Source: an uncultured Planctomycetaceae bacterium
GTDB lineage: Bacteria; Planctomycetota; Planctomycetia; Planctomycetales; Planctomycetaceae
Assembly: GCA_903858815.1 (NCBI GenBank)
Contig: CAIOKE010000138.1
Span: 1 to 60,203, forward strand
DNA length: 60,203 nucleotides
Reading direction: 5' to 3'
Shown: one piece after another, positions 19,754 through 28,407 of the stretch
Numbering within the stretch: position 1 is the stretch's first letter
Layout: the number at the start of each line of letters is the position of its first letter
The notes under the pieces: generated by a model
What the model was told of the DNA's origin: nothing
The model's input: the letters and a program-made list of their open reading frames with translations, nothing else
Database searches by the model: none
Position numbers and translations under genes: made by a program

Positions 19754-22700
19754 TCACTTCAATGTCCCCAGCCACGCCAGCAGATCCGCCAACTCCTGAG
19801 CTGTCAATTGGGCGGCCTGCCCTGCCGGCATCAGACTCTTCGGCTCCGCCCGACGCTCCTCGACCTCAGACCTCGCCAGCGCAACCCGTTCTCCCTGCGC
19901 CGTCAGTAACTCCAGTTGTTCACCCACCTCTCGAACCACCACACCAGTCACGATCGTTCCAGCTGACGTAACGACAACCTCAGTCTTCCAGCGATCCGCG
20001 ATCTGTCGATCCGGATCCATAATCGACTCAAACAATCGCTCGGGGCCCGCATCGCGTCCCACCAGACTCAGATCCGGCCCGCCACTTCCGCCCACCCCCT
20101 GAGCCGCATGACATTTCGCACACTGCAGTCGTCGCTGATCAAAAAACAGGGCCTTGCCTCGCTCTGCAGACCCCTCGAATCTGGCCACATCCGCATAAAT
20201 CGCGCCGGGGCCCAGACGCTGCACTCGCCGCTGCGCAGGTAAAAATGCCTCAAAAAGACTGCTGACCAGCACCTCCTGCCCGACCACCAGCTTCTCAGCG
20301 ATTGCCAGCACCCGATCAGTTCCCTGATTCGAACCCTCTGCGCCCGACTGCACCCGCAACCGCCACAGCTTTGCTGCAAGCTCAAGCCCCCGCTCCGTCG
20401 TCAGCGGCTCAGCACTGGCAGCCAACCCAGCAAGGTCCAGATCCGCCGGCTGCTCCGGTTGCCCATCGCCTGCTGCACTCCGCACCCAGCCCGCCAGCAG
20501 ATCCACCCCCGCAAAGTCCACTTCACGAGAACCGATGTGCGGCATTCGACCGACCGAACTTGAGCCCACGCGGTACAACAATACACTGCGGTCCGGACGT
20601 CCTCGCTGCAGCAGCAAGGCATCTTCAATTCCAAAACTTCCCTTCAGCGGCTTCTGCTCCCACGCATGCATCTCCGACTCACTATCCCAGACGCGCAGCG
20701 ACAGCGACAATCCCGTGCCGGCATTCGGCTGGTGGCAATGACTGCAGTTGACATGCAGCCACGACCGCGCCTGCTGCTCCACACTGCCCTGACCCGCTCC
20801 CGCCACCGATCGACGCACGCAACTGACCGCATCTATCGTGTGTCCATCCCCCGTCAGTGGCGTCACATATCCTTCCTGCACCAGCTGCAGCCACTCCGAT
20901 TTCGCTCCCGCACCCTCCGCATGCAGCTGCTCCGGCTGCAGCGCCAAAGTCGTCTCGGACCACGGATTATGGCACTGCAGACACTCCGTTCGACTGTGTA
21001 TCCGCCACGCTGTCCCAACTGCCCCACCGGAACCGCCATCAGCAGACCCGCCTCGCAAAGTCAGTTGCAGGCCACCCGCCGGAGCCAGCTCGGCATCTGT
21101 CTGCGCCGCATTCCACACATAGCTGTAAGCCTGCCATTGACGCCCATCGAAATGCAGCACCTGCGTCTCTATTCGACGACCTGCAAGACTGATCGTCTTC
21201 GCCAGCACGGCTCCCGCCGGATAATGCAGCCGACTGTTGAACATCGCCACACTATCCAGCGCCCGAGGATCACGATAGACCTTCAACTGAGCCATTTCAG
21301 GCAGGCCAACAGCGTGTTCACTGACAGCCCCGTCCTGCCACATTCCCCGAGCCACACGAAACGGTCTCACCCCGGCTTTCCACTGATGCGTCGCCGCATC
21401 TTCAAACAAACCCGTCTCAGATAATCGACGCGGAAACTCAACAGCCGCCTTTCGCTCCGCCGCCAGCTCAGCATTCGGCACGATCCGATACAAAGTCGTC
21501 TCATTCTGGTGACTGACCACCAGAGGCTCACCCGCGCTGTCGGGGACAATCGCAACCACTCGCACCTGCCCCGAGGCCGCCCGCTGGTACTGGTCCGTGC
21601 CAGCTGCCAGCGACCAGATCTGGCCACTGATCCAGTCCCCGAACAGATAATGACCCACGACCTCCGGCAGTCGTCGACCACGATAAACATACCCCCCGGT
21701 CACCGACGCCGCCTCAGCATGCGGTAATACCGCGCGAGGTGGCAGGATGGGCGTAGGACCAATCACGGCATCCGGCTGAATCAATTCGTGTCCCTCACGA
21801 ACACTCCAGCCATAATTCCCGCCCCGCTCCACTTCATGCACCAGTTCCCACTTCTCCCAACCCACATCCCCCAGATGCAATGCCCCAGTCACACGATCCA
21901 CAGAAATCCGCCACGGATTTCGAAAACCATATGCCCACACCTCCGGACGCGCGCCGGCGGTCTGCACAAACGGATTATCCGGCGGGATGCGATAGGGCTG
22001 CGCACTTGTCGCACCACGCACATCAATCCTCAGAATCGAACTCAACAGATCCGAAATGTCCTGCCCCGTGCGCAGCTCGTCAGGTGGACTGGGAGCTGTC
22101 GCATCACCCGTGGAAATCAACAAACATCCCGATGGATCAAACGCCAGATCACAACCGTTATGTCCCCCCGAAAGCCACGTCAGAATCGGCAACTCCGAGG
22201 AAGCGTCCAGACGAGGCGGGTCATCGGTCGTCACCCGAAATCGCGAAATCCGACTACCATCCGCCAGCGTCCCTTCCGTGCGACCATTCAGAATCAAACA
22301 CACATACACAAAACGGTTCGCAGCAAACTCAGGGTCAAACACAAACGAATAAGCCTCCTTCACGCCCGTGCTGCGAGCAGGATCCCACTGAGTCACCTCG
22401 CGAGGTAAATCGATGGCCAGATCAGCCTGCTGCACCGAGACATCATCCGGAAAACTGAACATCCGGCCCTTCAACTCCAGAACAAAATAACGCTGCAGAT
22501 CCGGTTGCCACCGCACCTGCATCGGATCACGAAATTTCAGCCCCGCAAACGCAGGCTCAAGTGAATACGGCCAGGGGGCCTCGGGAGTCCCCCGGAAACG
22601 CGAGGCAGTCCACGGCACACGCTCACCAACGTGACTTTCAATGCCCGTCCCAAAGGCGGTCACCTGAGCCTGCAGCGGTCCACAACCCCAGATTGCCGCA

Positions 22701-22783
22701 CACAGCAACAGCAAAGCACCCACCGCCCGTCCACAACAGGCTCTCCCCACTACCCCACCCGCACAAAATGCTGCTGATCGCAT
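19754..22783 (-). CDS. PQQ-type sugar dehydrogenase / triheme cytochrome c fusion
   Basis: 1009-residue secreted protein with three parts. After an N-terminal hydrophobic segment (AVGALLLLCAAIWG), residues about 60-450 form a glucose/sorbosone-dehydrogenase propeller (SGGHNGCDLAFDP, WAYGFRNPWRIS, ERGGNYGWSVREG). Residues about 480-760 resemble SO2930-type diheme cytochromes (YPAGAVLAKT, YSYVWNAAQTDAEL) with heme sites CLQCH at 601 and CSHCH at 680. The C-terminus is the planctomycete/verrucomicrobial heme-binding domain (GKALFFDQ, CAKCH at 888, GGPDLSLVGRD, SLMPAGQ). I infer periplasmic oxidation of a sugar-like substrate with electrons passed along the hemes. The substrate is unknown. It is transcribed divergently from the ABC operon and convergently with the preceding propeller gene. 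Confidence 0.88.
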   Translation of the reverse strand: MRSAAFCAGGVVGRACCGRAVGALLLLCAAIWGCGPLQAQVTAFGTGIESHVGERVPWTASRFRGTPEAPWPYSLEPAFAGLKFRDPMQVRWQPDLQRYFVLELKGRMFSFPDDVSVQQADLAIDLPREVTQWDPARSTGVKEAYSFVFDPEFAANRFVYVCLILNGRTEGTLADGSRISRFRVTTDDPPRLDASSELPILTWLSGGHNGCDLAFDPSGCLLISTGDATAPSPPDELRTGQDISDLLSSILRIDVRGATSAQPYRIPPDNPFVQTAGARPEVWAYGFRNPWRISVDRVTGALHLGDVGWEKWELVHEVERGGNYGWSVREGHELIQPDAVIGPTPILPPRAVLPHAEAASVTGGYVYRGRRLPEVVGHYLFGDWISGQIWSLAAGTDQYQRAASGQVRVVAIVPDSAGEPLVVSHQNETTLYRIVPNAELAAERKAAVEFPRRLSETGLFEDAATHQWKAGVRPFRVARGMWQDGAVSEHAVGLPEMAQLKVYRDPRALDSVAMFNSRLHYPAGAVLAKTISLAGRRIETQVLHFDGRQWQAYSYVWNAAQTDAELAPAGGLQLTLRGGSADGGSGGAVGTAWRIHSRTECLQCHNPWSETTLALQPEQLHAEGAGAKSEWLQLVQEGYVTPLTGDGHTIDAVSCVRRSVAGAGQGSVEQQARSWLHVNCSHCHQPNAGTGLSLSLRVWDSESEMHAWEQKPLKGSFGIEDALLLQRGRPDRSVLLYRVGSSSVGRMPHIGSREVDFAGVDLLAGWVRSAAGDGQPEQPADLDLAGLAASAEPLTTERGLELAAKLWRLRVQSGAEGSNQGTDRVLAIAEKLVVGQEVLVSSLFEAFLPAQRRVQRLGPGAIYADVARFEGSAERGKALFFDQRRLQCAKCHAAQGVGGSGGPDLSLVGRDAGPERLFESIMDPDRQIADRWKTEVVVTSAGTIVTGVVVREVGEQLELLTAQGERVALARSEVEERRAEPKSLMPAGQAAQLTAQELADLLAWLGTLK

Positions 22784-22898
22784 CCCAGTTACCCCCAGCC
22801 CACACCACGCAAAACTCGCTCAGATCAGTCCCCCCCCACATTGACCAAACACACGCAAAATCTCAACCCCACACATCCCCCGATCTGCAAAATCCATC

Positions 22899-22970
22899 CC
22901 CCTCCCCGTACCCCTCCCCGTACCCCTCCCCGTACCCCTCCCCGTACCCCTACCCGTACCCCTACCCGTA
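22899..22970 (+). repeat. 12-bp tandem array, six copies
   Basis: Four copies of CCCCTCCCCGTA followed by two of CCCCTACCCGTA. The last unit runs without a gap into the GTAGACCGGGCA palindrome, as if the array had grown from the palindrome's edge. Confidence 0.93.
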
Positions 22971-22995
22971 GACCGGGCATTCCTGCCCGGCCCCC
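22968..22995 (+). repeat. Dispersed palindrome CCGGGCA-TTCC-TGCCCGG, copy 4
   Basis: Perfect 7-bp stem at 22973-22990, preceded by GTAGA. The same sequence is at 1833-1859 in opposite orientation. Confidence 0.88.
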
Positions 22996-23012
22996 CTCCC
23001 AATTGCAACTTC

Positions 23013-23111
<99 letters not shown>

Positions 23112-23202
23112 CCATCCTGCCGGACCAGCCCATCGTTTGCCTCGCACACCCCTTTCCAAGACCATTTGCACACCCGGTTGCCCTCACACCATCCGCACAT
23201 CC

Positions 23203-24135
23203 ATGTCACCACTCATCCAACTTGTCGGCCTCACCAAACACTACGGGGCGTTCCGCGCCCTCTCGGATGTCAATCTGTCGATCCTGCCCGGCTGTACGGG
23301 ATTACTGGGCCCCAACGGTGCCGGGAAAAGCACACTCATCAAAGTCCTGCTCGGATTGGTCCGCACAACCGCCGGTTCCGGACACGTGCTCGGCATCCCA
23401 CTCGGTTCACAGACCACCAGCATTCGCAGTCGAATCGGCTATATGCCTGAAGATGACTGCTACATCCATGGGCTGTCAGGCATCGAGACACTTCAGGTCG
23501 CCGCCCGACTGACCGGAATGGAACCCACCGAAGCAATTCGCCGTGGCCATGAGATTCTGGACTTCTGCGGCGCTGGCCAGGAACGCTATCGCGCCGTCGA
23601 AACCTATTCCACCGGGATGCGCCAGAAACTCAGATTCGCCATGGCCATCGTCCATGACCCCGAGTTGCTGATTCTTGACGAACCAACCAGCGGGCTGGAT
23701 CCGGAAGAACGCATCGCCATGCTTAATCGCATCCGCATCCTGTCGCGTGACTTCGGCAAAACAGTACTGCTCTGCACTCACATCCTGCCCGACGTGCAGT
23801 ACGTCTGCAGTCGCGTGGTCATCCTTGCTGCCGGGCAGGTCCGCATCAGCGATTCACTGGAACAGCTCTCACAACTGCCCAGTCCTGCCCTGTTTGTGCG
23901 TTTCCACGGCTCAGCCGAACGATTTCAGGCGGCTCTCTCACATCGCCGGATTACCAGCCAGATCAGCGGTCCACAGCAGCTGCAGATTTCCGGCACCGCT
24001 GAACAGCATCAGCTGACGATCTGGGCGGCGGCAACCGAGGCTGACTGTCTGATTCGCGGGCTGCAGCCATCCCGCAATTCCCTTGAACAAATCTTCCTTG
24101 ATGCGGTTCGGCAGGTGCAGCATGCCCATTCATAA
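23203..24135 (+). CDS. ABC transporter ATPase (first of tandem pair)
   Basis: 310-residue nucleotide-binding subunit starting at the ATG at 23203, where SPLIQLVGLTKHYG begins the usual ABC fold; the frame opens upstream into repeat DNA. Walker A GPNGAGKST (36-44), signature region ETYSTGMRQKL (STGM in place of SGGQ), Walker B LLILDEPTSGLD, and a CTHIL H-loop. The C-terminal about 90 residues form an accessory domain. It overlaps the next permease gene by 14 bp. Substrate unknown. Confidence 0.92.
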   Translation: MSPLIQLVGLTKHYGAFRALSDVNLSILPGCTGLLGPNGAGKSTLIKVLLGLVRTTAGSGHVLGIPLGSQTTSIRSRIGYMPEDDCYIHGLSGIETLQVAARLTGMEPTEAIRRGHEILDFCGAGQERYRAVETYSTGMRQKLRFAMAIVHDPELLILDEPTSGLDPEERIAMLNRIRILSRDFGKTVLLCTHILPDVQYVCSRVVILAAGQVRISDSLEQLSQLPSPALFVRFHGSAERFQAALSHRRITSQISGPQQLQISGTAEQHQLTIWAAATEADCLIRGLQPSRNSLEQIFLDAVRQVQHAHS

Positions 24136-25093
24136 TCCCGGTTACCGCCCCTGGCACGGCCACACCGCTCCACTTGCCACTCGCTGGGTCGTCATCGCCG
24201 AAGTCGGGATTCGTCGAGCATGGCTTAGTTCGTGGCTCCGACGCATGATGTTCTTCGCCTGGCTGCCCGCCTGCGTGATGGGCTTCATGGTGCTCCTCTA
24301 CGAACAGACCAGCGCGAACGACCCTACTGCCGCTCGCACCATGCTGGGAATGTCCCGCATGCTGATCGAATCAGGGTCTTCGGCATCCGACTCCTTCGCC
24401 GATCTTGAAACACTGATCGATCGCCGCAGTCAGTCGCCGGAAAGAGAACGCCATCTGTTCTGGTCGGCACTGCTGACCACCCTGTTTCGCAGGTCTCAGC
24501 CCTTTATCCTGATCCCCATGCTGGGCATCATTGTGCCACCCCTGATCTCACAGGACTTCCGCTCACGAGCATTCCTGCTGTACTTCTCAAGGCCCATCAC
24601 GCGACTGCAGTACATCCTTGGCAAAGCCGCCTGCGTCATGTTTTTCGCTGCGACAGTGACGTTCGGCCCCGCCATCCTGCTGTTTATCACCGCCGTACTA
24701 TTGTCCCCCAGCCTGACAGTGCTCGGATCCACCTGGGATCTCAGCCTGCGCATCGTGGCCGCCTCGCTCAGCATCATCGTCCCCTGCACCTGCCTCTCAC
24801 TGATGCTCTCCTCACTGGCCTCAGAATCCCGCTACGCATCCTTCTCCTGGTTCGCCATCTGGATCTTCGGCGAACTTGCATGGACCACTGCATCACAGGC
24901 CGCCACCGTCGGAAACCATGTCGTGATCAGCTGCCTGTCTCTGATTCGAGTCTTCAATGATGTCACCGCATGGATCCTTGATCCCCAACTGGTCGTCAAC
25001 GACATCCAGACCAGACTTGTGCTGCTTGCATCGATCTCAGCCGTCTCGCTGGCCGTTCTTTACCGCCGAGTCTCGGCGCCCCTGCAGGTCTGA
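24122..25093 (+). CDS. ABC-2 type permease (first of tandem pair)
   Basis: 323-residue integral membrane protein. The ATG at 24122 lies inside the end of the ATPase gene and gives the N-terminus MPIHNPGYRPWH. A first helix (RRMMFFAWLPACVMGFMVLL, about 40-60) is followed by a soluble loop, then five helices in the second half: FILIPMLGIIVPPLI, ACVMFFAATVTFGPAILL, IVAASLSIIVPCTCLSL, FSWFAIWIFGELAW and LVLLASISAVSLAV. The QDFRSRAFLLYFSRPITR segment is the ABC-2 coupling region. Pairs with the preceding ATPase; the next ATPase starts 11 bp later. Confidence 0.88.
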   Translation: MPIHNPGYRPWHGHTAPLATRWVVIAEVGIRRAWLSSWLRRMMFFAWLPACVMGFMVLLYEQTSANDPTAARTMLGMSRMLIESGSSASDSFADLETLIDRRSQSPERERHLFWSALLTTLFRRSQPFILIPMLGIIVPPLISQDFRSRAFLLYFSRPITRLQYILGKAACVMFFAATVTFGPAILLFITAVLLSPSLTVLGSTWDLSLRIVAASLSIIVPCTCLSLMLSSLASESRYASFSWFAIWIFGELAWTTASQAATVGNHVVISCLSLIRVFNDVTAWILDPQLVVNDIQTRLVLLASISAVSLAVLYRRVSAPLQV

Positions 25094-25104
25094 GGCCCTC
25101 GGCA

Positions 25105-26076
25105 ATGACACACATGATCTCACTGCAGAACGTCACTCGCCTGTACGGCACCGTACTGGGAGTCAATGACATCACGCTTGAATTGCCCCGCGGAGCCTAT
25201 GGACTGCTGGGACCCAATGGGGCCGGAAAAAGTACCCTCCTCAATCTGCTCATCGGTCAGCTCAAACCAACTCGCGGAACTGTCAAAGTCCTCGGAATGC
25301 AGCCCCGCAATAATCCACGACTGATGCAGAAACTGGGCTTCTGCCCCAGCTTCGAAGGAATGTACGCCAGTGTCACCGGACTGGAATGGGTCAGCTTTCT
25401 GCTGCAGCTGCAGGGACGCACAAAACGCCTCGCCACGGCCCGCGCTATCCAGTGCCTCGAACAGGTCGGACTCAACGACGCCATGCGACGCCCCATCGCC
25501 AGCTACTCACGCGGTATGCGGCAACGCACAAAACTGGCTCAAGCCATCGCACACGAACCCGAACTGCTGATCCTCGATGAACCCTTCAGCGGACTGGACC
25601 CGATCGGTCGAGCACAGATGACCGAGCTGCTGCAGGCATGGATCCGTGATGGACGCAGCGTCCTCATCGCCAGCCACGTACTCCACGAAATTGAAGCCCT
25701 CACACAGTCGTTCCTCCTGATTTCAGGAGGTCGCCTGCTGGCCTCCGGCACCGCTGAAGAAGTCCACGAGCTGCTGTTTCAGGTTCCCATGGAACTGCAA
25801 CTGCGTTGCAGTCACTCAAAACGCATCGCCGCTCTGGCCCTGGAATCCGGACTGGCGGAATCCGTGACCCTCGAAAACAGCACCCAGCCAAACCAGTCTC
25901 AAACCGATCGCCACGAACGGCTGCTGATCAGAACGCGATCTGCTGAACCACTCGCCCGCGCGCTGATGCAGTGGATTCAAACCGAAAACATCCTCGTTCA
26001 CGAACTGCGAACTGCCGACGATTCGCTGCAGTCCCTCTTCAATTCCCTCATGAAAATCCACCGAGGTGAACTGTGA
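25105..26076 (+). CDS. ABC transporter ATPase (second of tandem pair)
   Basis: 323 residues; starts at ATG 25105 (ATG 25114 is an alternative three codons in). Walker A GPNGAGKST (36-44), signature ASYSRGMRQR, Walker B LLILDEPFSGLD, H-loop SHVLHE. The C-terminal 110 residues form an accessory domain unlike the first ATPase of the pair. The stop overlaps the permease start by 4 bp (GTGA). Likely a second, paralogous exporter or a heteromeric partner in a four-subunit complex with the preceding pair. Confidence 0.92.
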   Translation: MTHMISLQNVTRLYGTVLGVNDITLELPRGAYGLLGPNGAGKSTLLNLLIGQLKPTRGTVKVLGMQPRNNPRLMQKLGFCPSFEGMYASVTGLEWVSFLLQLQGRTKRLATARAIQCLEQVGLNDAMRRPIASYSRGMRQRTKLAQAIAHEPELLILDEPFSGLDPIGRAQMTELLQAWIRDGRSVLIASHVLHEIEALTQSFLLISGGRLLASGTAEEVHELLFQVPMELQLRCSHSKRIAALALESGLAESVTLENSTQPNQSQTDRHERLLIRTRSAEPLARALMQWIQTENILVHELRTADDSLQSLFNSLMKIHRGEL

Positions 26077-26882
26077 ATGCACTGCAGGCCACCTTTCGAT
26101 ACGAACTCCGCAAATCGATCACGGCCGGTCGCGTCCTGTGGTGGTTCGTCCTCGCCGCACTGCCGGTCGCAATCACCCTGCTGTCCCGCTGGGTTCAGAA
26201 CCAGCAATTCAAACAAACGCTGCAGACTCCGGATCCCGCGACTCTCGACTCCTTCTGGTCACTCCTGCTGTATGTGACCGTCCCCTGCGTCAGTTGCGCC
26301 ATGAGCGCACTGCTGACTGCCGGACCGGCCGTCGCCACCGAGCTGGAACAACGCAGCTGGATCTATCTGGCCACTCGGCCACATGGCATCACATGGCTGC
26401 TGCTGGGTAAGTTTCTGGTCGCCACCATCTGGGCCTTCACGGCCGCAACCGCAGGAACCCTCATCGCCACCGCGCTGATCAATGCGCCTCAGCGGACACA
26501 GATCCTCAGCGGTATCCTTACCCTCGCCGCACTCTCCGCACCCGCCTACTCCGCCGTCTACCTGCTGCTGGGAGCCATCTTTCCCAGACGCTCGATGGTC
26601 TTCTGCGTCATGTACACCGGCGGCGTCGAAGTCATCCTCGGTTCCTTCCCAGCAATCATCAATCGCATCACTGTCCAGTTCCGACTGCGGTCACTGCTGG
26701 TCCAATGGCTGCCACTGGACGACACCATCCGGAACTCTTCAGCCATGGAATACGCCGTCGGCACCAGCAGCCCCACAACTCATATCACGGCCATCGCCAC
26801 TCTCACACTCGCCTTTGTCATCGCAGCCATCACACTCACACGCTTCCGCGAATTCACCTCCGCCACAGAAACTGACCTCTGA
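26073..26882 (+). CDS. ABC-2 type permease (second of tandem pair)
   Basis: 269-residue membrane protein starting at a GTG overlapping the ATPase stop. Six hydrophobic segments: VLWWFVLAALPVAITLL, SFWSLLLYVTVPCVSCAMSA, LLGKFLVATIWAFTAATAGT, ILTLAALSAPAYSAVYLLLG, MVFCVMYTGGVEVILGSF and a C-terminal TLTLAFVIAAITL. The ELEQRSWIYLATRPHG stretch is the ABC-2 coupling segment. Last gene of the four-gene run; a heptad array separates it from the convergent CPBP gene. Confidence 0.87.
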   Translation: MNALQATFRYELRKSITAGRVLWWFVLAALPVAITLLSRWVQNQQFKQTLQTPDPATLDSFWSLLLYVTVPCVSCAMSALLTAGPAVATELEQRSWIYLATRPHGITWLLLGKFLVATIWAFTAATAGTLIATALINAPQRTQILSGILTLAALSAPAYSAVYLLLGAIFPRRSMVFCVMYTGGVEVILGSFPAIINRITVQFRLRSLLVQWLPLDDTIRNSSAMEYAVGTSSPTTHITAIATLTLAFVIAAITLTRFREFTSATETDL

Positions 26883-26950
26883 TCCCCATCCCCCCTTCCC
26901 CATCCCCCCTTCCCCATACCCCCTTCCCAATACCCCCTTCCCAATACCCA
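26883..26950. repeat. Heptad tandem array (CCCCCTT / CCCCATA) in a convergent gap
   Basis: Period-7 units CCCCCTT alternating with CCCCATx and CCCAATA, filling nearly the whole 76-bp gap between the permease stop and the CPBP stop. Confidence 0.85.
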
Positions 26951-26958
26951 CAACAGAT

Positions 26959-27789
26959 CTACCACAACCACCAGTGCCCCGTCTGCAGGATGTAAATCCC
27001 CAGAAACAAATTCGTTGTGGCATGCGCCACCACACACGCCCACACATTACCCGTCCGCTGCCACAAAACATTCATCCCTGACATCCACACAATCGCAGCC
27101 ACGATCTCAGGATGCATACTCGCAAAGACACCCAACACGATGCAGAAACTTGTGGCCGTCATCTGACCCGCCGGTACCCGCTGAAAATCTTCGTTCACAA
27201 GCCACGGAGCAAGAAATCCACGCCAGCACAACTCCTCCGCCAAAGGAACAACCACCGCCAGACCCAGAAACCGTACCCCCAGAAACACAGCATCGCCAGC
27301 CGTCAGCCGCTGCAGGTCAAACTGAAACCCCGCTCGCGCAGGCAACCAGTCAGACAGATTCAACGCCCCCAGAACCTGCCGCTGCACACTGTCCAATAAC
27401 ACCCACACCACTGTCCCCAACGCCCCCAGCAGAACCGCCGGTACCAGACCTCGCGAACTCCAGCGCGGCCACGCACCACGGAACCATACCAGCGCTGCAA
27501 CCGTCGCCAGCAACTTCACGCCATAGGCGCCCGGCTTCGTCAACAGCCCATACAGCTCCTTTTCAATCATCGTCACCACCAGAAATACACCCAGCGGAGC
27601 CACGTAGGGCAGGCCCGGCCAGACTCCCGCCGGTCTGCCGCCAGACTCACCACCCGCCACACCACCCGACGCCACGTCCCCCACGCCCCCCACGTCACCT
27701 GTCCCCGCCATACACACCTGACCTGCAGAAAAACGTTTCGATTCTTTGAATTCCGTCCAAAACAGAGCCTTGTTGCGAAAAATCAACAC
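26959..27789 (-). CDS. CPBP family intramembrane metalloprotease (CAAX protease type)
   Basis: 276-residue polytopic membrane protein. The CPBP/Abi motifs are present: PLAEELCWRGFL (two Glu plus Arg), FASMHPE and CVVAHATTNL, supplying the predicted metal and catalytic residues. About seven hydrophobic segments follow a hydrophilic 50-residue Gly-rich N-terminus, so the true start may be Met27 (27711). The family includes CAAX-processing proteases and bacteriocin-immunity proteins; the substrate here is unknown. It ends a five-gene minus-strand run with 23 bp to MarC. Confidence 0.88.
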   Translation of the reverse strand: MLIFRNKALFWTEFKESKRFSAGQVCMAGTGDVGGVGDVASGGVAGGESGGRPAGVWPGLPYVAPLGVFLVVTMIEKELYGLLTKPGAYGVKLLATVAALVWFRGAWPRWSSRGLVPAVLLGALGTVVWVLLDSVQRQVLGALNLSDWLPARAGFQFDLQRLTAGDAVFLGVRFLGLAVVVPLAEELCWRGFLAPWLVNEDFQRVPAGQMTATSFCIVLGVFASMHPEIVAAIVWMSGMNVLWQRTGNVWACVVAHATTNLFLGIYILQTGHWWLW

Positions 27790-27812
27790 ACAAATCCCAC
27801 GCGATTTCTCAC

Positions 27813-28391
27813 TCAGCGACCCACAAACTGCCGCACTCCGTCCAGCACCATCTGCACCGACAACAGAATCAACAGCATCCCCGTCAATCGCTCAATCGCT
27901 CGCGATCCACGTGATCCCAGCAGGCCATGAATCCACGGCGACACCAGCAACAGCACCGTCGCTGGAACCCACGCAGCCACCACCGCCGGAAATAACTGCT
28001 GAATCGACTGCCGCTGAGCCAGTAACAGCACCAGCGACACCGTCCCGGGACCGGCAATCAAAGGTACCGCGATCGGCACAATCACCGGATCCTCAGTATC
28101 CTCCTCATCCATCATCCGCCGCGCCGGAAAGATCATTCCCATCGCTATCATGAACAGCACTATCCCACCCGCTATTCCCAGTGAATAGGTCTGCAACCCC
28201 AGAGCATTCATGACGGGACGACCCAGCACCGCTGCCAACAGCAACAGTCCCAGCGCAATCAGCGATTCCCGCAATATGATCCGTCGCCGCTCAGCCGCCG
28301 ATCGACTGCGCAACAACCCGTTCACCAGTACCACATTGCCAAACGGATCCAGCACGATCAGCAACAGCAGAATCGTCTGCAGCATTCGCAC
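27813..28391 (-). CDS. MarC (UPF0056) family membrane protein
   Basis: 192 residues, six predicted helices in the MarC pattern: MLQTILLLLIVLDPFGNV at the N-terminus with the conserved D-P-F/x-G-N motif, SLGIAGGIVLFMIAMGMI in the middle, and PLIAGPGTVSLVLLL, the second conserved membrane motif. Function is unestablished; the name derives from the mar locus but drug resistance was not confirmed for the family. Sits 16 bp after the TPR gene and 23 bp before the CPBP gene. Confidence 0.9.
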   Translation of the reverse strand: MRMLQTILLLLIVLDPFGNVVLVNGLLRSRSAAERRRIILRESLIALGLLLLAAVLGRPVMNALGLQTYSLGIAGGIVLFMIAMGMIFPARRMMDEEDTEDPVIVPIAVPLIAGPGTVSLVLLLAQRQSIQQLFPAVVAAWVPATVLLLVSPWIHGLLGSRGSRAIERLTGMLLILLSVQMVLDGVRQFVGR

Positions 28392-28407
28392 AACTCCCGC
28401 TCAGTCG

